Shown: positions 33,516 to 42,398 of the stretch, in pieces | How positions within the stretch are numbered: position 1 is the first letter of the stretch | Layout of the letters: every line of letters starts with the position of its first letter | Assembly: GCA_041797745.1 (NCBI GenBank) | Contig: JBHBZU010000044.1 | Coordinates: forward strand, 1-51,951 | Direction of reading: 5' to 3' | DNA: 51,951 nt | Source: UBA3871 sp041797745 | GTDB lineage: Bacteria > Bacillota > Clostridia > Peptostreptococcales > Anaerovoracaceae | Position numbers and translations under genes: made by a program | Notes under the pieces: model-generated | Told to the model about the DNA's origin: nothing | The model's input: the letters and a program-made list of their open reading frames with translations, nothing else | Database searches by the model: none

Positions 33516-35045
33516 CTAGAAACATTTTTTAAGAATAGTTTCAGATGGTTCCTCTTTGGTCAGCGCGCTGACTGTAAAGTAAGCTATTCCGCTGAAAATT
33601 AGAGCCATAACGATTTCATGAACGTGGAAAGGAGCAATCTTGTTCAGGTTAAAGAATACGAAAGTTGCAATTCCTACGATTATGGAAGCAATGGAGCCTT
33701 TTGCGTTTCCGTACTTCCAATAAAGTCCTCCCAGCAACGACCAGAAAAAAGTAGATTCCAGTCCGCCCATAGCAAAGAGGTTTACCCAAACCAGAATGGT
33801 AGGTGGGTTCAGAGCGAAGCAGAACACGATTACACCTATAACGATTGTAAGTGCAAAGCTGTACTTCTTTACTTTTTTCTTGAATTTTTCTGCCTCTGCA
33901 ACGTCGGAGTTTAGATTCTTTTTAGCCTTATCCTTTGCGAAGTAAGTTATCCAAATATCAGTTATAATAGTAGCAGAAGCAAGGAGCAGCAGAGAATCCA
34001 CAGTGGACATTATAGCTGCAAGGGGAGCGGCCAAGAAGAGTCCGCCTGCCCACGCAGGCATGTAGTTTAACACTATATAAGGAATAACCTGGTCGGTGCT
34101 TGTTATGCTGTCTTCAGGAAGAAGCGGGCTTGCAACAGCACCTATGAAGTGCATACCGACCATAAGGATACCTACAACAAGAGTTCCGTAAATCATTGCG
34201 CTGTGCAGAGATTTAGTATCCTTAAAGCCCATTCCGCGAACTGCGGTCTGAGGAAGACCCATTACACCGATACCAACCAGCACCCAGAAAGAAATGAGAT
34301 AGCCGGGGGATAGAGCAACGGTGTCCTCGGGGAAACCGAGGCCAAGCAGTGTCCATCCGGGAACAGTTGTGCTTACCTGCTCAATGAGATTGCTTGCACC
34401 GCCGCCTGCGCGGAACACAAAGAACATCAACAGGAAAGTACCGAAAGTCATTACAATACCTTGGATGGTGTCGGTAACGACAACAGCTGTGAAGCCACCG
34501 ACAGAAGTATATAAGATGACAACCAGCGCAAACAGCAATAAACCTGCCCAATAAGGCAGTCCGGTCACAGTTTGGAGCAGGGTAGCACCGCCCATGAATT
34601 GAGCTACCATCTGAGTGATGAAGAAGACTACGAGAGCAAGGCTGCAGATGATTACAACAGCAGGAGATTCATATCGAGCTTTCAGGTAGTCTGAAATAGT
34701 TACAGCGTGAATACGGCGGGAAATAAGACCCAACTTCTTTCCGAGAACGCCAAGGGTTAAGAATGCTGTACCTATTTGAATTATTGCAATCCAAGACTGT
34801 GTAAGCCCCCATGAAGCCGCAAGTCCGGGACCGCCTAAAAAAGAACTGGCACTGGTGTAAGTGGCAACAAGTGTCATTGCTAAAACCATGCCGCCCATAG
34901 TTCTGCCACCGATAAAATAGTTTGACAGGAAGCCGGCATTGGAATTTTTAGAGGAGTTTTTCTTGCTCATCAAAATACCTGCAAGAACGTTAAATACCAT
35001 GTAGGCGATGAGAATCCCAAGGATGATATACTGCTTACTCTGCAT
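33516..35045 (-). CDS. panF: Sodium/pantothenate symporter
   Basis: 509 residues with about 13 membrane segments of the sodium:solute symporter family. The signature FIGGRTMGGMVLAMTLVATY, then TSASSFLGGPG near residues 44-78, and the conserved helix VTDTIQGIVM fit PanF. It imports pantothenate with Na+. AAAGGAGG lies before the ATG, inside the end of the upstream yhdT-like gene, an 11-base overlap that links their translation. The yhdT-panF pair is itself typical and supports the call. Confidence 0.85.
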   Translation of the reverse strand: MQSKQYIILGILIAYMVFNVLAGILMSKKNSSKNSNAGFLSNYFIGGRTMGGMVLAMTLVATYTSASSFLGGPGLAASWGLTQSWIAIIQIGTAFLTLGVLGKKLGLISRRIHAVTISDYLKARYESPAVVIICSLALVVFFITQMVAQFMGGATLLQTVTGLPYWAGLLLFALVVILYTSVGGFTAVVVTDTIQGIVMTFGTFLLMFFVFRAGGGASNLIEQVSTTVPGWTLLGLGFPEDTVALSPGYLISFWVLVGIGVMGLPQTAVRGMGFKDTKSLHSAMIYGTLVVGILMVGMHFIGAVASPLLPEDSITSTDQVIPYIVLNYMPAWAGGLFLAAPLAAIMSTVDSLLLLASATIITDIWITYFAKDKAKKNLNSDVAEAEKFKKKVKKYSFALTIVIGVIVFCFALNPPTILVWVNLFAMGGLESTFFWSLLGGLYWKYGNAKGSIASIIVGIATFVFFNLNKIAPFHVHEIVMALIFSGIAYFTVSALTKEEPSETILKKCF

Positions 35046-35322
35046 GATTTACCTCCTTTTCCGACTCGTCATCGTCTTCTAAACTGAAGTTCTTAAATAC
35101 AAACTTCAAAAGAATGATAACTCCCACCAGACCAATAACGGATACGCCCGGTGTGCTAAGCCACCACCATAGCGGAATTTTTGCGATGGTGATATCGGTT
35201 TTGCCGGACAAGCCGAAACCGAAGCCGATGTGCCAGAACATACAGAAGAAGAAGAGTATAAGGGTAGCCTTTGCTTCTTTCTTAATCTGAAGATTTTTCT
35301 GGGCTTTTGTCATTTTTTGCAT
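35035..35322 (-). CDS. yhdT: YhdT family membrane protein, PanF partner
   Basis: 95 residues from ATG 35322 (GGAGG five bases upstream); the frame is open further upstream but without start signals. Two membrane helices (LILFFFCMFWHIGFGFGL and VSVIGLVGVIILLKFVF) are separated by the PLWWWLSTPG segment typical of YhdT. These short proteins are almost always encoded before panF-like symporters and are thought to be an accessory subunit; the mechanism is unknown. Confidence 0.8.
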   Translation of the reverse strand: MQKMTKAQKNLQIKKEAKATLILFFFCMFWHIGFGFGLSGKTDITIAKIPLWWWLSTPGVSVIGLVGVIILLKFVFKNFSLEDDDESEKEVNHAE

Positions 35323-35420
35323 AAAAACCTCCGAGTATTCATGTATCCGCGTATGCCTGTATACCGCAAAAGGTGTATTTAATGAATACCTTGTATTTGC
35401 CGCATGCGAGGATACAAGTA

Positions 35421-35464
35421 ATAAAAACATCCAGATGTCAGCTTTAAAAGAGACAATCTGGATG
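35421..35464 (-). promoter_or_regulatory. Terminator-like hairpin in the yhdT-panF leader
   Basis: On the minus strand CATCCAGAT (35464-35456) pairs with ATCTGGATG (35436-35428), followed by five T. It lies 100 bases upstream of the yhdT start, so it may be an attenuator or riboswitch expression platform. The preceding leader (about 35470-35540) has a G-rich block that I do not recognise as a known riboswitch. The remaining spacer to 35755 is AT-rich with no gene. Confidence 0.5.
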
Positions 35465-35755
35465 GAGGTATTCGAAGCTTACCATGCTAATTTATTGCGT
35501 GTCCTGCTCCCCTAAAGGATACATGCGCGCAAATTTAAAATTAACATTCTGTAATTAATTTAGGTATTTAATTAAATTAATTCAATGGTAAAGTTTCCAT
35601 AGGAATACCGTCCACGAAATATAATATAGCACTTCGAGAATGGTATGTAAAGAGGAGAAGGTATACATATTGTGCCGGGATAATTTTTTAGATATTAGCT
35701 ATTGAAGATGATAGAGGGTTAGAGTAGTATAAAGATATCAGAGGAGATAAAAGTC

Positions 35756-35784
35756 TTGTTTATGCTACCTGTGCAAAGTATAAT
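35756..35784 (+). promoter_or_regulatory. Promoter of the flavodiiron-rubredoxin gene
   Basis: TTGTTT (35756-35761), 17-base spacer, TATAAT (35779-35784); the ATG is 59 bases further on. Confidence 0.6.
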
Positions 35785-35842
35785 GTGAGTGATGATATAA
35801 GGCTGTCAACCGCAGGGATAGGGCAGCAGTAAGGAGAAAGTT

Positions 35843-37183
35843 ATGAGAAAGCCGGTAAAGAATAATGTTAGCTGGGTGGGCTATATTGATTGGGAATTGG
35901 AATCTTTTCATGGTGATGAATACTCTATTTTCAACGGTTCCAGCCAAAACGCTTACTTGATTGAAGAAGAAAAGACAGTCTTAATGGATACGGTATGGCT
36001 CCCATATAGAGATGAGTTTGTTGAAAATCTAAAAGCCGAGGGTGTTTTAGATAAGATTGATTATATTATAGTTAACCATGGGGAGCAGGATCATTCAGGT
36101 TCACTTCCGACTTTGATGAGGGAAATTCCCAAAACTCCTATATACTGCACTGCTGCGGCAGTTAAGAGTCTGGAGGGACAGTACGGCAAGCAGGGTTGGG
36201 ATTTCCACGTTGTGAAAACAGGAGACCGTTTAGATATCGGAAACGGTAAGGAATTAGTTTTTATTGAAATGAAAATGCTTCACTGGCCTGATTCTATGGC
36301 AACATACATGACAGGAGACAATATCCTCTTTTCTATGGACGCTTTCGGTCAGCATTTTGCAGTGGGAGAGTTATTCAACGATTTAGCGGATCAACATCTT
36401 CTGTACAAGGAAGCTATGAAGTATTTCACTAATATCTTGAATCCTTTTGCGAGCTTTGTTACAAAGAAGCTGGAGGAGCTTGCCAAGATGAATCTGCAAA
36501 TTGACATGATTGCACCCTCTCATGGTGTAATTTGGAGAGATAACCCTAATCAGATTGTTGAAAAATACGCAGAGTGGGCAGATTCGTATCAGGAAAATCA
36601 GATTACCGTTGCGTATGATACCATGTGGCAGGGAACTGAAAAACTGGCACACGCTATTGCTCACGAAATTAATAAACAGTCCCCAAATACTGTTGTAAAG
36701 GTGTATAACATTGCCCGTACAGACAAAAATGAGTTGATGACGGAAGTATTCAAATCAAGGGCTATTGCAGTAGGTTCGCCTACATGCGTCAATGATGTTC
36801 TAACCAGCGTTGCAGGATGGCTGTCTTTCCTAAAGACATTGAAATTCCAAGGCAAAAAAGCTGCTGCTTTCGGTTGCTACGGCTGGAGCGGAGAGTCGGT
36901 GAAAATTATTCAGGAAAAGCTGGTTGAGGCAGGCTTTGAGGTGGTGGACGACAACGTTCGTTCTCTGTGGAATCCTGAGGAAGATGATTTTGAAAAGATT
37001 CCGGCTATGGTTGAAGCCTTGCTGAAAGGTGGCGAAGCTCAAAAAGAAGAGATCGCAGAAAAAAGCGGAGACATTTGGGTTTGCGATTTATGCGGCTGGG
37101 AATACACAGAAAATGGAGAAATGCCTGAAGATTTTAAGTGTCTGCTCTGTGGAGCTACTAAGGAGCAATTTCATAAAAAGTAA
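35843..37183 (+). CDS. Flavodiiron protein with C-terminal rubredoxin (flavorubredoxin)
   Basis: 446 residues. Diiron ligands: HGEQDH (about 79-84), MLHWPD, SMDAFG and SHGVIW. The flavodoxin domain starts near residue 250 (VAYDTMWQGTEKLA). Rubredoxin at 405-446 has CDLCGWEY and CLLCGA, like NorV but with a shorter linker. It reduces NO and/or O2, with the attached rubredoxin passing electrons. AAGGAG precedes the start. It differs from fprA at 21423, which has no rubredoxin; the two are different lineages of the family. Monocistronic, with its own promoter and terminator. Confidence 0.9.
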   Translation: MRKPVKNNVSWVGYIDWELESFHGDEYSIFNGSSQNAYLIEEEKTVLMDTVWLPYRDEFVENLKAEGVLDKIDYIIVNHGEQDHSGSLPTLMREIPKTPIYCTAAAVKSLEGQYGKQGWDFHVVKTGDRLDIGNGKELVFIEMKMLHWPDSMATYMTGDNILFSMDAFGQHFAVGELFNDLADQHLLYKEAMKYFTNILNPFASFVTKKLEELAKMNLQIDMIAPSHGVIWRDNPNQIVEKYAEWADSYQENQITVAYDTMWQGTEKLAHAIAHEINKQSPNTVVKVYNIARTDKNELMTEVFKSRAIAVGSPTCVNDVLTSVAGWLSFLKTLKFQGKKAAAFGCYGWSGESVKIIQEKLVEAGFEVVDDNVRSLWNPEEDDFEKIPAMVEALLKGGEAQKEEIAEKSGDIWVCDLCGWEYTENGEMPEDFKCLLCGATKEQFHKK

Positions 37184-37203
37184 AGCATTTAGTTTTAAAA
37201 TTT

Positions 37204-37237
37204 ACACTGGTGGTTCATACCATCAGTGTTATTTTTT
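37204..37237 (+). terminator. Rho-independent terminator
   Basis: ACACTGGTGG (37204-37213) pairs with CCATCAGTGT (37220-37229), one G-T pair, followed by a seven-T run. Confidence 0.8.
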
Positions 37238-37354
37238 TAGCTCTATGGTATAAAAATAAGACTTTAGCGCCATGACTTAAACATAAAAATGTAGAAAAAA
37301 TATTGGAAAAAGATTGGAAAAAATTTAAGAAGAATTTACAAAATAGTGTTTTAG

Positions 37355-37383
37355 TTGATGAGAAAATCTCAAAATGCTATAAT
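37355..37383 (+). promoter_or_regulatory. Promoter of the phospholipid cluster
   Basis: TTGATG (37355-37360), 17-base spacer, TATAAT (37378-37383). Confidence 0.65.
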
Positions 37384-37421
37384 TAAGAAGTTAGTTAGAA
37401 AGAAGAAAAAGGAAACGGTTA

Positions 37422-38483
37422 ATGGATAAAAAGAAGATAGCTTGGACATTGATATCAATATTATTGGCTGTGTTAAGCATGAGGGTTGTTCTCGCCGAAG
37501 CGGGAACGGTGTCCCTGAAAGACCTGACAGAGATGATGGAGTTTGCTGATTGGCGCTGGCTGGCAGCTGCAATAATAGCCATGCTTGGTTTCATTTTCTT
37601 TGAGGCGGAGGCTCTTTTGACAATATTGCGAAATGTGGGCTATGGTACACCTCGCAGGGAAAGCGTCTTTTTTGCAGCCGCAGATGTCTACTTCTCGGCA
37701 ATTACTCCCTCGGCAACCGGCGGGCAACCGGCAAGTGCGTTATTTATGATGCGCAGCGGTATTCCTATGTTTACTACTACAGTAGTTCTTATTACCAATT
37801 TGATTATGTATGTTTTAGGAATATTGACTGTGGGAGTTGTCTGCATGATTACAGCACCGCACGTTTTTTTCCACTTCAATCTTCTGTCTAAAATTTTGAT
37901 TATTACAGGATATCTGGCACAAGGAGGCTTGCTTACCTGCTTTTTTATTTTACTGCGGCGACGAGATTTGATGGAAAAATTATGCGCGAAACTGCTTTGG
38001 ATATTACATAAGATACATTTAGTTAGAGACATTGACAAGAAAAGGTTGCGATTGGAAAAGAAAATGGACGAATATCAAGCCTGTGTAGAGCAGATGGGAG
38101 ACCGTCGAGGAGCGCTGCTTAAAGCATATTTTTGGAATTTAATGCAGCGGGTATCGCAGATTTCCGTTACTATGTTTATGTTTCTTGCCATTGGTGGCAA
38201 TTTTGAAGATGCTTATAATATCTGGGCGACTCAAAGCATGGTAGTGATAGGCTCCAATACTGTGCCTATTCCGGGGGGGATGGGGGTAGCGGACTATCTA
38301 ATGCTTGACGGTTTTAGAGATATACTTCCTAATTTAGAGGCTATATGGCTTGAGATACTTAGCAGGAGCTTGTCCTTTTACATTTGCGTTTTAGTAAGCG
38401 CTATCACAGTGGTATTGGGGTTCATTGGTTATAGATTTCGAAAAAGAAATTGTGTATTGATAGGGAAAGGAAATAGAATTTAA
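37422..38483 (+). CDS. Flippase-like (LPG synthase transmembrane domain, UPF0104) protein
   Basis: 353 residues with seven or eight membrane helices. Motifs of the MprF-type transmembrane domain are present: ITPSATGGQPASALFMMRSG near residues 89-108 and PIPGGMGVADYLML near 285-298. This domain flips or handles lipids in aminoacyl-phosphatidylglycerol synthases; here it stands alone without the synthase domain. It precedes pssA by two bases, and psd follows, so it probably moves a phospholipid made by these enzymes or an intermediate. The exact substrate is unknown. Confidence 0.75.
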   Translation: MDKKKIAWTLISILLAVLSMRVVLAEAGTVSLKDLTEMMEFADWRWLAAAIIAMLGFIFFEAEALLTILRNVGYGTPRRESVFFAAADVYFSAITPSATGGQPASALFMMRSGIPMFTTTVVLITNLIMYVLGILTVGVVCMITAPHVFFHFNLLSKILIITGYLAQGGLLTCFFILLRRRDLMEKLCAKLLWILHKIHLVRDIDKKRLRLEKKMDEYQACVEQMGDRRGALLKAYFWNLMQRVSQISVTMFMFLAIGGNFEDAYNIWATQSMVVIGSNTVPIPGGMGVADYLMLDGFRDILPNLEAIWLEILSRSLSFYICVLVSAITVVLGFIGYRFRKRNCVLIGKGNRI

Positions 38484-38485
38484 TT

Positions 38486-39193
38486 ATGATAGGATTTTTT
38501 GATTACAGCACATGGCTTACTTATCTGTCGCTGATTTCAGCAACGATTGGTATTGCGTTTTCACTTCATGATATGGGGCACCCATATTGGGGAATGTTTT
38601 TCCTTTTATTCAGCGGATTTTGCGACGCTTTTGACGGTCGTGTAGCTAGAAGAAAAAAGGATAGAACAGACATACAGAAAAAATTCGGGATTCAGATAGA
38701 TTCCTTGGCGGATTTGGTTGCCTTTGGGGTGTTACCTGCTTGTATCGGGCAGTCCCTTGCAACCTTAGGACCTTTTATTTCAGGGGTAGAAAGATTTACC
38801 TTTAGAGGTGAAAAATCTCAATTAATTTTGTCCATAATAGTCGGGGGAATCATGATTTTCTTTGTGCTGGCAGCTATGATTCGTTTGGCATATTTTAACG
38901 TTATAGAAGAGGAACGTCAGAAAAAGGAGGCGGGCACGCGAAAATCCTATCTGGGCTTGCCTGTTACCTCCTCCGCATTGATTTTCCCGACAATATTGTT
39001 GCTTCAGTATGTGTTGCCGATGGACATCACAATCATTTACTACTTATTCCTTTTGATAACAGGTATGCTCTTTTTGTCAAAAATCAATGTACCGAAACCC
39101 CAGTTTAAACACATAATGGTTATGGTATCCATTGGTGCAATAGAGGGAATATTGCTTCTGCTGGGTCTTATGCTGGTGAAGCCGCTGTATTAG
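38486..39193 (+). CDS. pssA: CDP-diacylglycerol-serine O-phosphatidyltransferase
   Basis: 235 residues, about six membrane helices. The CDP-alcohol phosphatidyltransferase motif is complete: CDAFDGRVARRKK followed by FGIQIDSLADL (D-x2-D-G-x2-A-R-x-n-G-x3-D-x3-D). It joins serine to CDP-diacylglycerol to make phosphatidylserine in the membrane. The next gene is the decarboxylase, which makes phosphatidylethanolamine, so the pair is a complete branch. Assignment to serine rather than glycerol-phosphate or inositol rests on motif style and the psd neighbour. Confidence 0.85.
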   Translation: MIGFFDYSTWLTYLSLISATIGIAFSLHDMGHPYWGMFFLLFSGFCDAFDGRVARRKKDRTDIQKKFGIQIDSLADLVAFGVLPACIGQSLATLGPFISGVERFTFRGEKSQLILSIIVGGIMIFFVLAAMIRLAYFNVIEEERQKKEAGTRKSYLGLPVTSSALIFPTILLLQYVLPMDITIIYYLFLLITGMLFLSKINVPKPQFKHIMVMVSIGAIEGILLLLGLMLVKPLY

Positions 39194-39319
39194 AAAGAGT
39201 GGCGGAATAAAGAGTGTTAAGAAAGAAACATAATTAATAAGATATCTAAAGCTTTGGCAGGCGGTGTTAATGAGATAACTCAAAGACATTGGGTCTGACT
39301 GAACAAGAATAAAATAAAT

Positions 39320-40174
39320 ATGAATGGATTAGAATTTTTATATGAAACGGTTGTAGGACGAGGTATTCTTAAACTGTTGGTTTCTCCATGGTTATCAAAG
39401 AGCGTTGGACATCTGATGGATTCGAGGATTTCCAAGGTTTTTATAAAGAGTTTTGTTCAAAAGAACGGAATTGATTTAGGGGAGTGCGAAAAGACTGAGT
39501 TTAGCTGTTTTAACGATTGCTTTACCAGACAACTTAAAAAAGAATTAAGACCGGTGGATATGGAGCCCTCTCACTTAATTTCAACTTGCGATGGACTTTT
39601 AAGCGTGTGGCCTATAAATCGGGATACGGTGATACCCGTTAAACAGAGCCGTTACACCATAGCAGACCTACTTAAAGATGAAGAAATGGCAGAACGTTTC
39701 ACAGACGGAATATGTTTGGTTTTCCGCCTTTGCGTAAATCATTACCACCGTTACTGTTATTTGGATAACGGCAGGAAAGGCAATAATCGCTTCATAGGAG
39801 GAAAGCTGCACACGGTAAGACCTTTGGCTCTCCGCAGGTATCCGGTATTTGTTGAGAACTGCCGCGAAGTAACTCTCATGGAAACTGACAACTTCGGCTC
39901 GGTAGCTCAAATAGAAGTGGGAGCCATGCTGGTTGGCAAGATTAAAAATCATCATGAAGCAGGAACCATCTTACGAGGTGAAGAAAAGGGGCTTTTTCTG
40001 TATGGAGGCTCCACCATAGTGGTTTTGCTTGAAAAGGACGCAGCAAAATTAGAACCTGAAATAATAAAATATTTGCAGGAAAATGAAGAGGCAAAGTCAG
40101 ACTCAAAGGATGAAGAAATAAAAGAATATCCTGTAAAGTTCGGACAAAAAATAGGCACGAAGTTAGTGCTTTAG
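39320..40174 (+). CDS. psd: Phosphatidylserine decarboxylase proenzyme
   Basis: 284 residues. Conserved parts are FNDCFTRQLKKELRPVD, FRLCVNHYHRYCYLDNG and VGAMLVGKI. The self-cleavage motif is YGGST, with Ser231 becoming the pyruvoyl group, in place of the LGST of the E. coli enzyme. It decarboxylates phosphatidylserine to phosphatidylethanolamine. No strong ribosome binding site is seen before ATG 39320. The 126-base gap after pssA holds nothing obvious. Confidence 0.85.
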   Translation: MNGLEFLYETVVGRGILKLLVSPWLSKSVGHLMDSRISKVFIKSFVQKNGIDLGECEKTEFSCFNDCFTRQLKKELRPVDMEPSHLISTCDGLLSVWPINRDTVIPVKQSRYTIADLLKDEEMAERFTDGICLVFRLCVNHYHRYCYLDNGRKGNNRFIGGKLHTVRPLALRRYPVFVENCREVTLMETDNFGSVAQIEVGAMLVGKIKNHHEAGTILRGEEKGLFLYGGSTIVVLLEKDAAKLEPEIIKYLQENEEAKSDSKDEEIKEYPVKFGQKIGTKLVL

Positions 40175-40356
40175 CTTTACAATGAGTAACAGCTAAAGCT
40201 TTATAAATAATGTGTTTGCATAGTTGTAAAAGGAGAGGAAAAATGTTGCAATAAAAAAGCGAGAAATCATTAGTTGAGGTGCAAAAACGAAGTGATTATG
40301 TAAAGTGGCGGCATAGCTTAAAGGCAAATTGTGAGAATTTCTGCAATGTGCGGAAC
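40175..40356. other. Spacer between psd and the tyrS promoter
   Basis: 182 bases without a recognised gene. A short ATG after AGGAGAGG (40222 onward) stops at once. No clear psd terminator was seen. Confidence 0.35.
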
Positions 40357-40386
40357 TTGACTTTTTCAAAGGGGCTGTGTTAAAAT
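40357..40386 (+). promoter_or_regulatory. tyrS promoter
   Basis: TTGACT (40357-40362), 18-base spacer, TAAAAT (40381-40386), just upstream of the T-box leader. Confidence 0.7.
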
Positions 40387-40399
40387 CTCTTTAATTAAA

Positions 40400-40797
40400 T
40401 ATTAAGGCGATGATGGAAACAAGTAACGCTGCTTTGGAGATTTTTAGAGAGTGCTCGGTTGGTGAAAGGGCTCGGTCGGGGTAGCTGTGAATACATTCCG
40501 GAGCTGCATTCTGAACAGCAGATATTCAGACTGTGAATTTATACCTTAACTACGAGAGCGGTTTTATCCGCGGCAAGTTTTAAGCCAAGGGTAAAAACTG
40601 TTTTTTATTTAATCAATATTAAAAGGTTTTTCACAGCAGATTTTCAGCCCAGTAGGAAATGACGGGAACGCCCGATATAGCGTGGATGTAAAGTGACTTT
40701 ACATAAAGAGGGGTCATACTGCGAAGTAGCCCGAACCAGAGGTGGTACCGCGATTATTCGTCCTCTGTCCTATACTCATAGGATAGAGGCTTATTTT
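40400..40797 (+). promoter_or_regulatory. T-box leader of tyrS
   Basis: The T-box sequence AGAGGTGGTACCGCG lies at about 40738-40752. The terminator follows: CCTCTGTCCTAT (40762-40773) pairs with ATAGGATAGAGG (40778-40789) and ends in TTATTTT. Stem I begins near 40405. TAC at 40551-40553, in TTAACTACGAG, is the probable Tyr specifier codon. Uncharged tRNA-Tyr would pair with specifier and T-box and allow read-through into tyrS. Confidence 0.85.
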
Positions 40798-40822
40798 ATT
40801 TTAAATCTCAGGAGGAAAGAAG

Positions 40823-42148
40823 ATGTTTAAAATTCCGGATAACGTTAGTAAGCATACCAACGTTTATGATGTGTTAAAGGAAAGAGGTTTTATTGAGCAA
40901 ACTACTGACGACGAAGCTGTCAGAGAACTTCTTGGAAGTAAGAAGATTAAATTTTATATCGGCTTTGACCCGACTGCCGATTGTCTCCATGTAGGGCATT
41001 TCATGCAGGTAATTATCATGATGTATATGCAAAAGTACGGTCACACACCTATTGTGCTTCTGGGAGGCGGTACAGGTATGGTCGGGGATCCGTCGGGCAG
41101 AACCGATATGCGCCAGATGATGACTGTGGAAACTATTGACGAAAACTGTCGCCAATTCAAGAAGCTTTTCGAACAGTTCCTGGAGTTTGACGACGAATGG
41201 ACATACTCCGGCAATAACGGTGTCACCGTTCCGGGTAAGGAAAACAAGATTCCCGAAAAGAGCAAGGCTATTGCTGTTAACAATGCAGACTGGTTAAGAC
41301 CGGTAAACTATGCGGAATTTTTGAGAGAAATAGGACCGCATTTCAGCGTAAACAATATGCTTCGTGCGGAATGTTACAAGCAGCGTATGGAAAAAGGGCT
41401 TTCTTTCTTGGAATTTAACTATATGCTAATGCAGGCATATGATTTTATGGTAATGGCTCGCGATATTGACTGCAAAATGCAGTTCGGCGGCAATGACCAG
41501 TGGTCAAATATATTAGCGGGTAAAGAACTTTCCAGAAAATACTGCGGCAAGGACGTAGAGGGCATGACTTTTGCGTTACTCACTAACTCCGAGGGCAAAA
41601 AGATGGGTAAAACTCAGAAAGGAGCCTTGTGGCTTAGACCTGACAGAACCACTCCTTATGAATTTTTCCAATACTGGCGTAATGTTGAAGACGCGGATGT
41701 TAATAAGTGTCTTCGTATGTTAACTTTCTTGCCTATGGAAGAAGTTGAAAGCTTGTCCGCTCTGGAGGGTGCAGAGATAAACAAGGCTAAAGAAATTCTT
41801 GCAATCGAAGTTACCAGATTAGTTCATGGTGAGGAAGAAGCAAAGAAATGTGTAGAAGCATCTCACGCATTATTTTCAGGTGGTGCGGATATGTCAAACA
41901 TTCCTACTGTTGAGATGGAACATTCCAAGTTCGAGGGTGAGGGCTTAGGCGTAGTTAACATGATTAAAGAGATGGGTCTTGTTCAGTCTAACGGTGACGG
42001 TTTCAGAACCATACAACAGGGAGGTCTTACAGTAGGAGGCAATAAGGTGACTGACACCAAGATGATGGTTACGGTTGATATGTTTGAAGATGGCAAGCTT
42101 TTAGTCCAGAAAGGCAAGAAGACATTTAAGCAGATTCTGCTGAAATAA
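40823..42148 (+). CDS. tyrS: Tyrosyl-tRNA synthetase
   Basis: 441 residues. Class I signatures: CLHVGHFMQ (HIGH-type, about residue 54) and KKMGKT (KMSKS-type, about 258). Tyrosine and tRNA recognition segments include FDPTAD, LGGGTGMVGDPSGR and FGGNDQWSNI. A C-terminal S4-like RNA-binding domain ends with VGGNKVTDTKMMV. GGAGGAAAG precedes the ATG. It is controlled by the Tyr T-box directly upstream. Confidence 0.95.
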   Translation: MFKIPDNVSKHTNVYDVLKERGFIEQTTDDEAVRELLGSKKIKFYIGFDPTADCLHVGHFMQVIIMMYMQKYGHTPIVLLGGGTGMVGDPSGRTDMRQMMTVETIDENCRQFKKLFEQFLEFDDEWTYSGNNGVTVPGKENKIPEKSKAIAVNNADWLRPVNYAEFLREIGPHFSVNNMLRAECYKQRMEKGLSFLEFNYMLMQAYDFMVMARDIDCKMQFGGNDQWSNILAGKELSRKYCGKDVEGMTFALLTNSEGKKMGKTQKGALWLRPDRTTPYEFFQYWRNVEDADVNKCLRMLTFLPMEEVESLSALEGAEINKAKEILAIEVTRLVHGEEEAKKCVEASHALFSGGADMSNIPTVEMEHSKFEGEGLGVVNMIKEMGLVQSNGDGFRTIQQGGLTVGGNKVTDTKMMVTVDMFEDGKLLVQKGKKTFKQILLK

Positions 42149-42398
42149 GCCTCCGGAAAAACTTCAAGAGTAAGCTGAAATGTTCAAAAAACTGTTATCA
42201 AATGAACAAGAAAATACAGAGTTCGGAAAAAACGATAACGGATAATTGCAAATATGTATATCAAAAAATATAGATAACCATTGAAACAATAAGGCTTTAC
42301 AGAATAAAATATATGTGTGTTGCTTTGAACAAATATGTTTGTTTAAATCAAAGTTGGAAATTCATATCGAGGCTCTCGCCTCGAGGAAAGGGCAAAAT
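42149..42398 (+). promoter_or_regulatory. Leader of the OPT operon with two hairpins
   Basis: No gene. One nested inverted repeat is CTTTGA (42323-42328) with TCAAAG (42348-42353), enclosing AACAAA/TTTGTT. The second, CGAGGC-TCTC-GCCTCG (42368-42383), ends where the ribosome binding site GAGGAAAGGG begins and could influence OPT translation. No clear promoter was picked. Confidence 0.4.
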
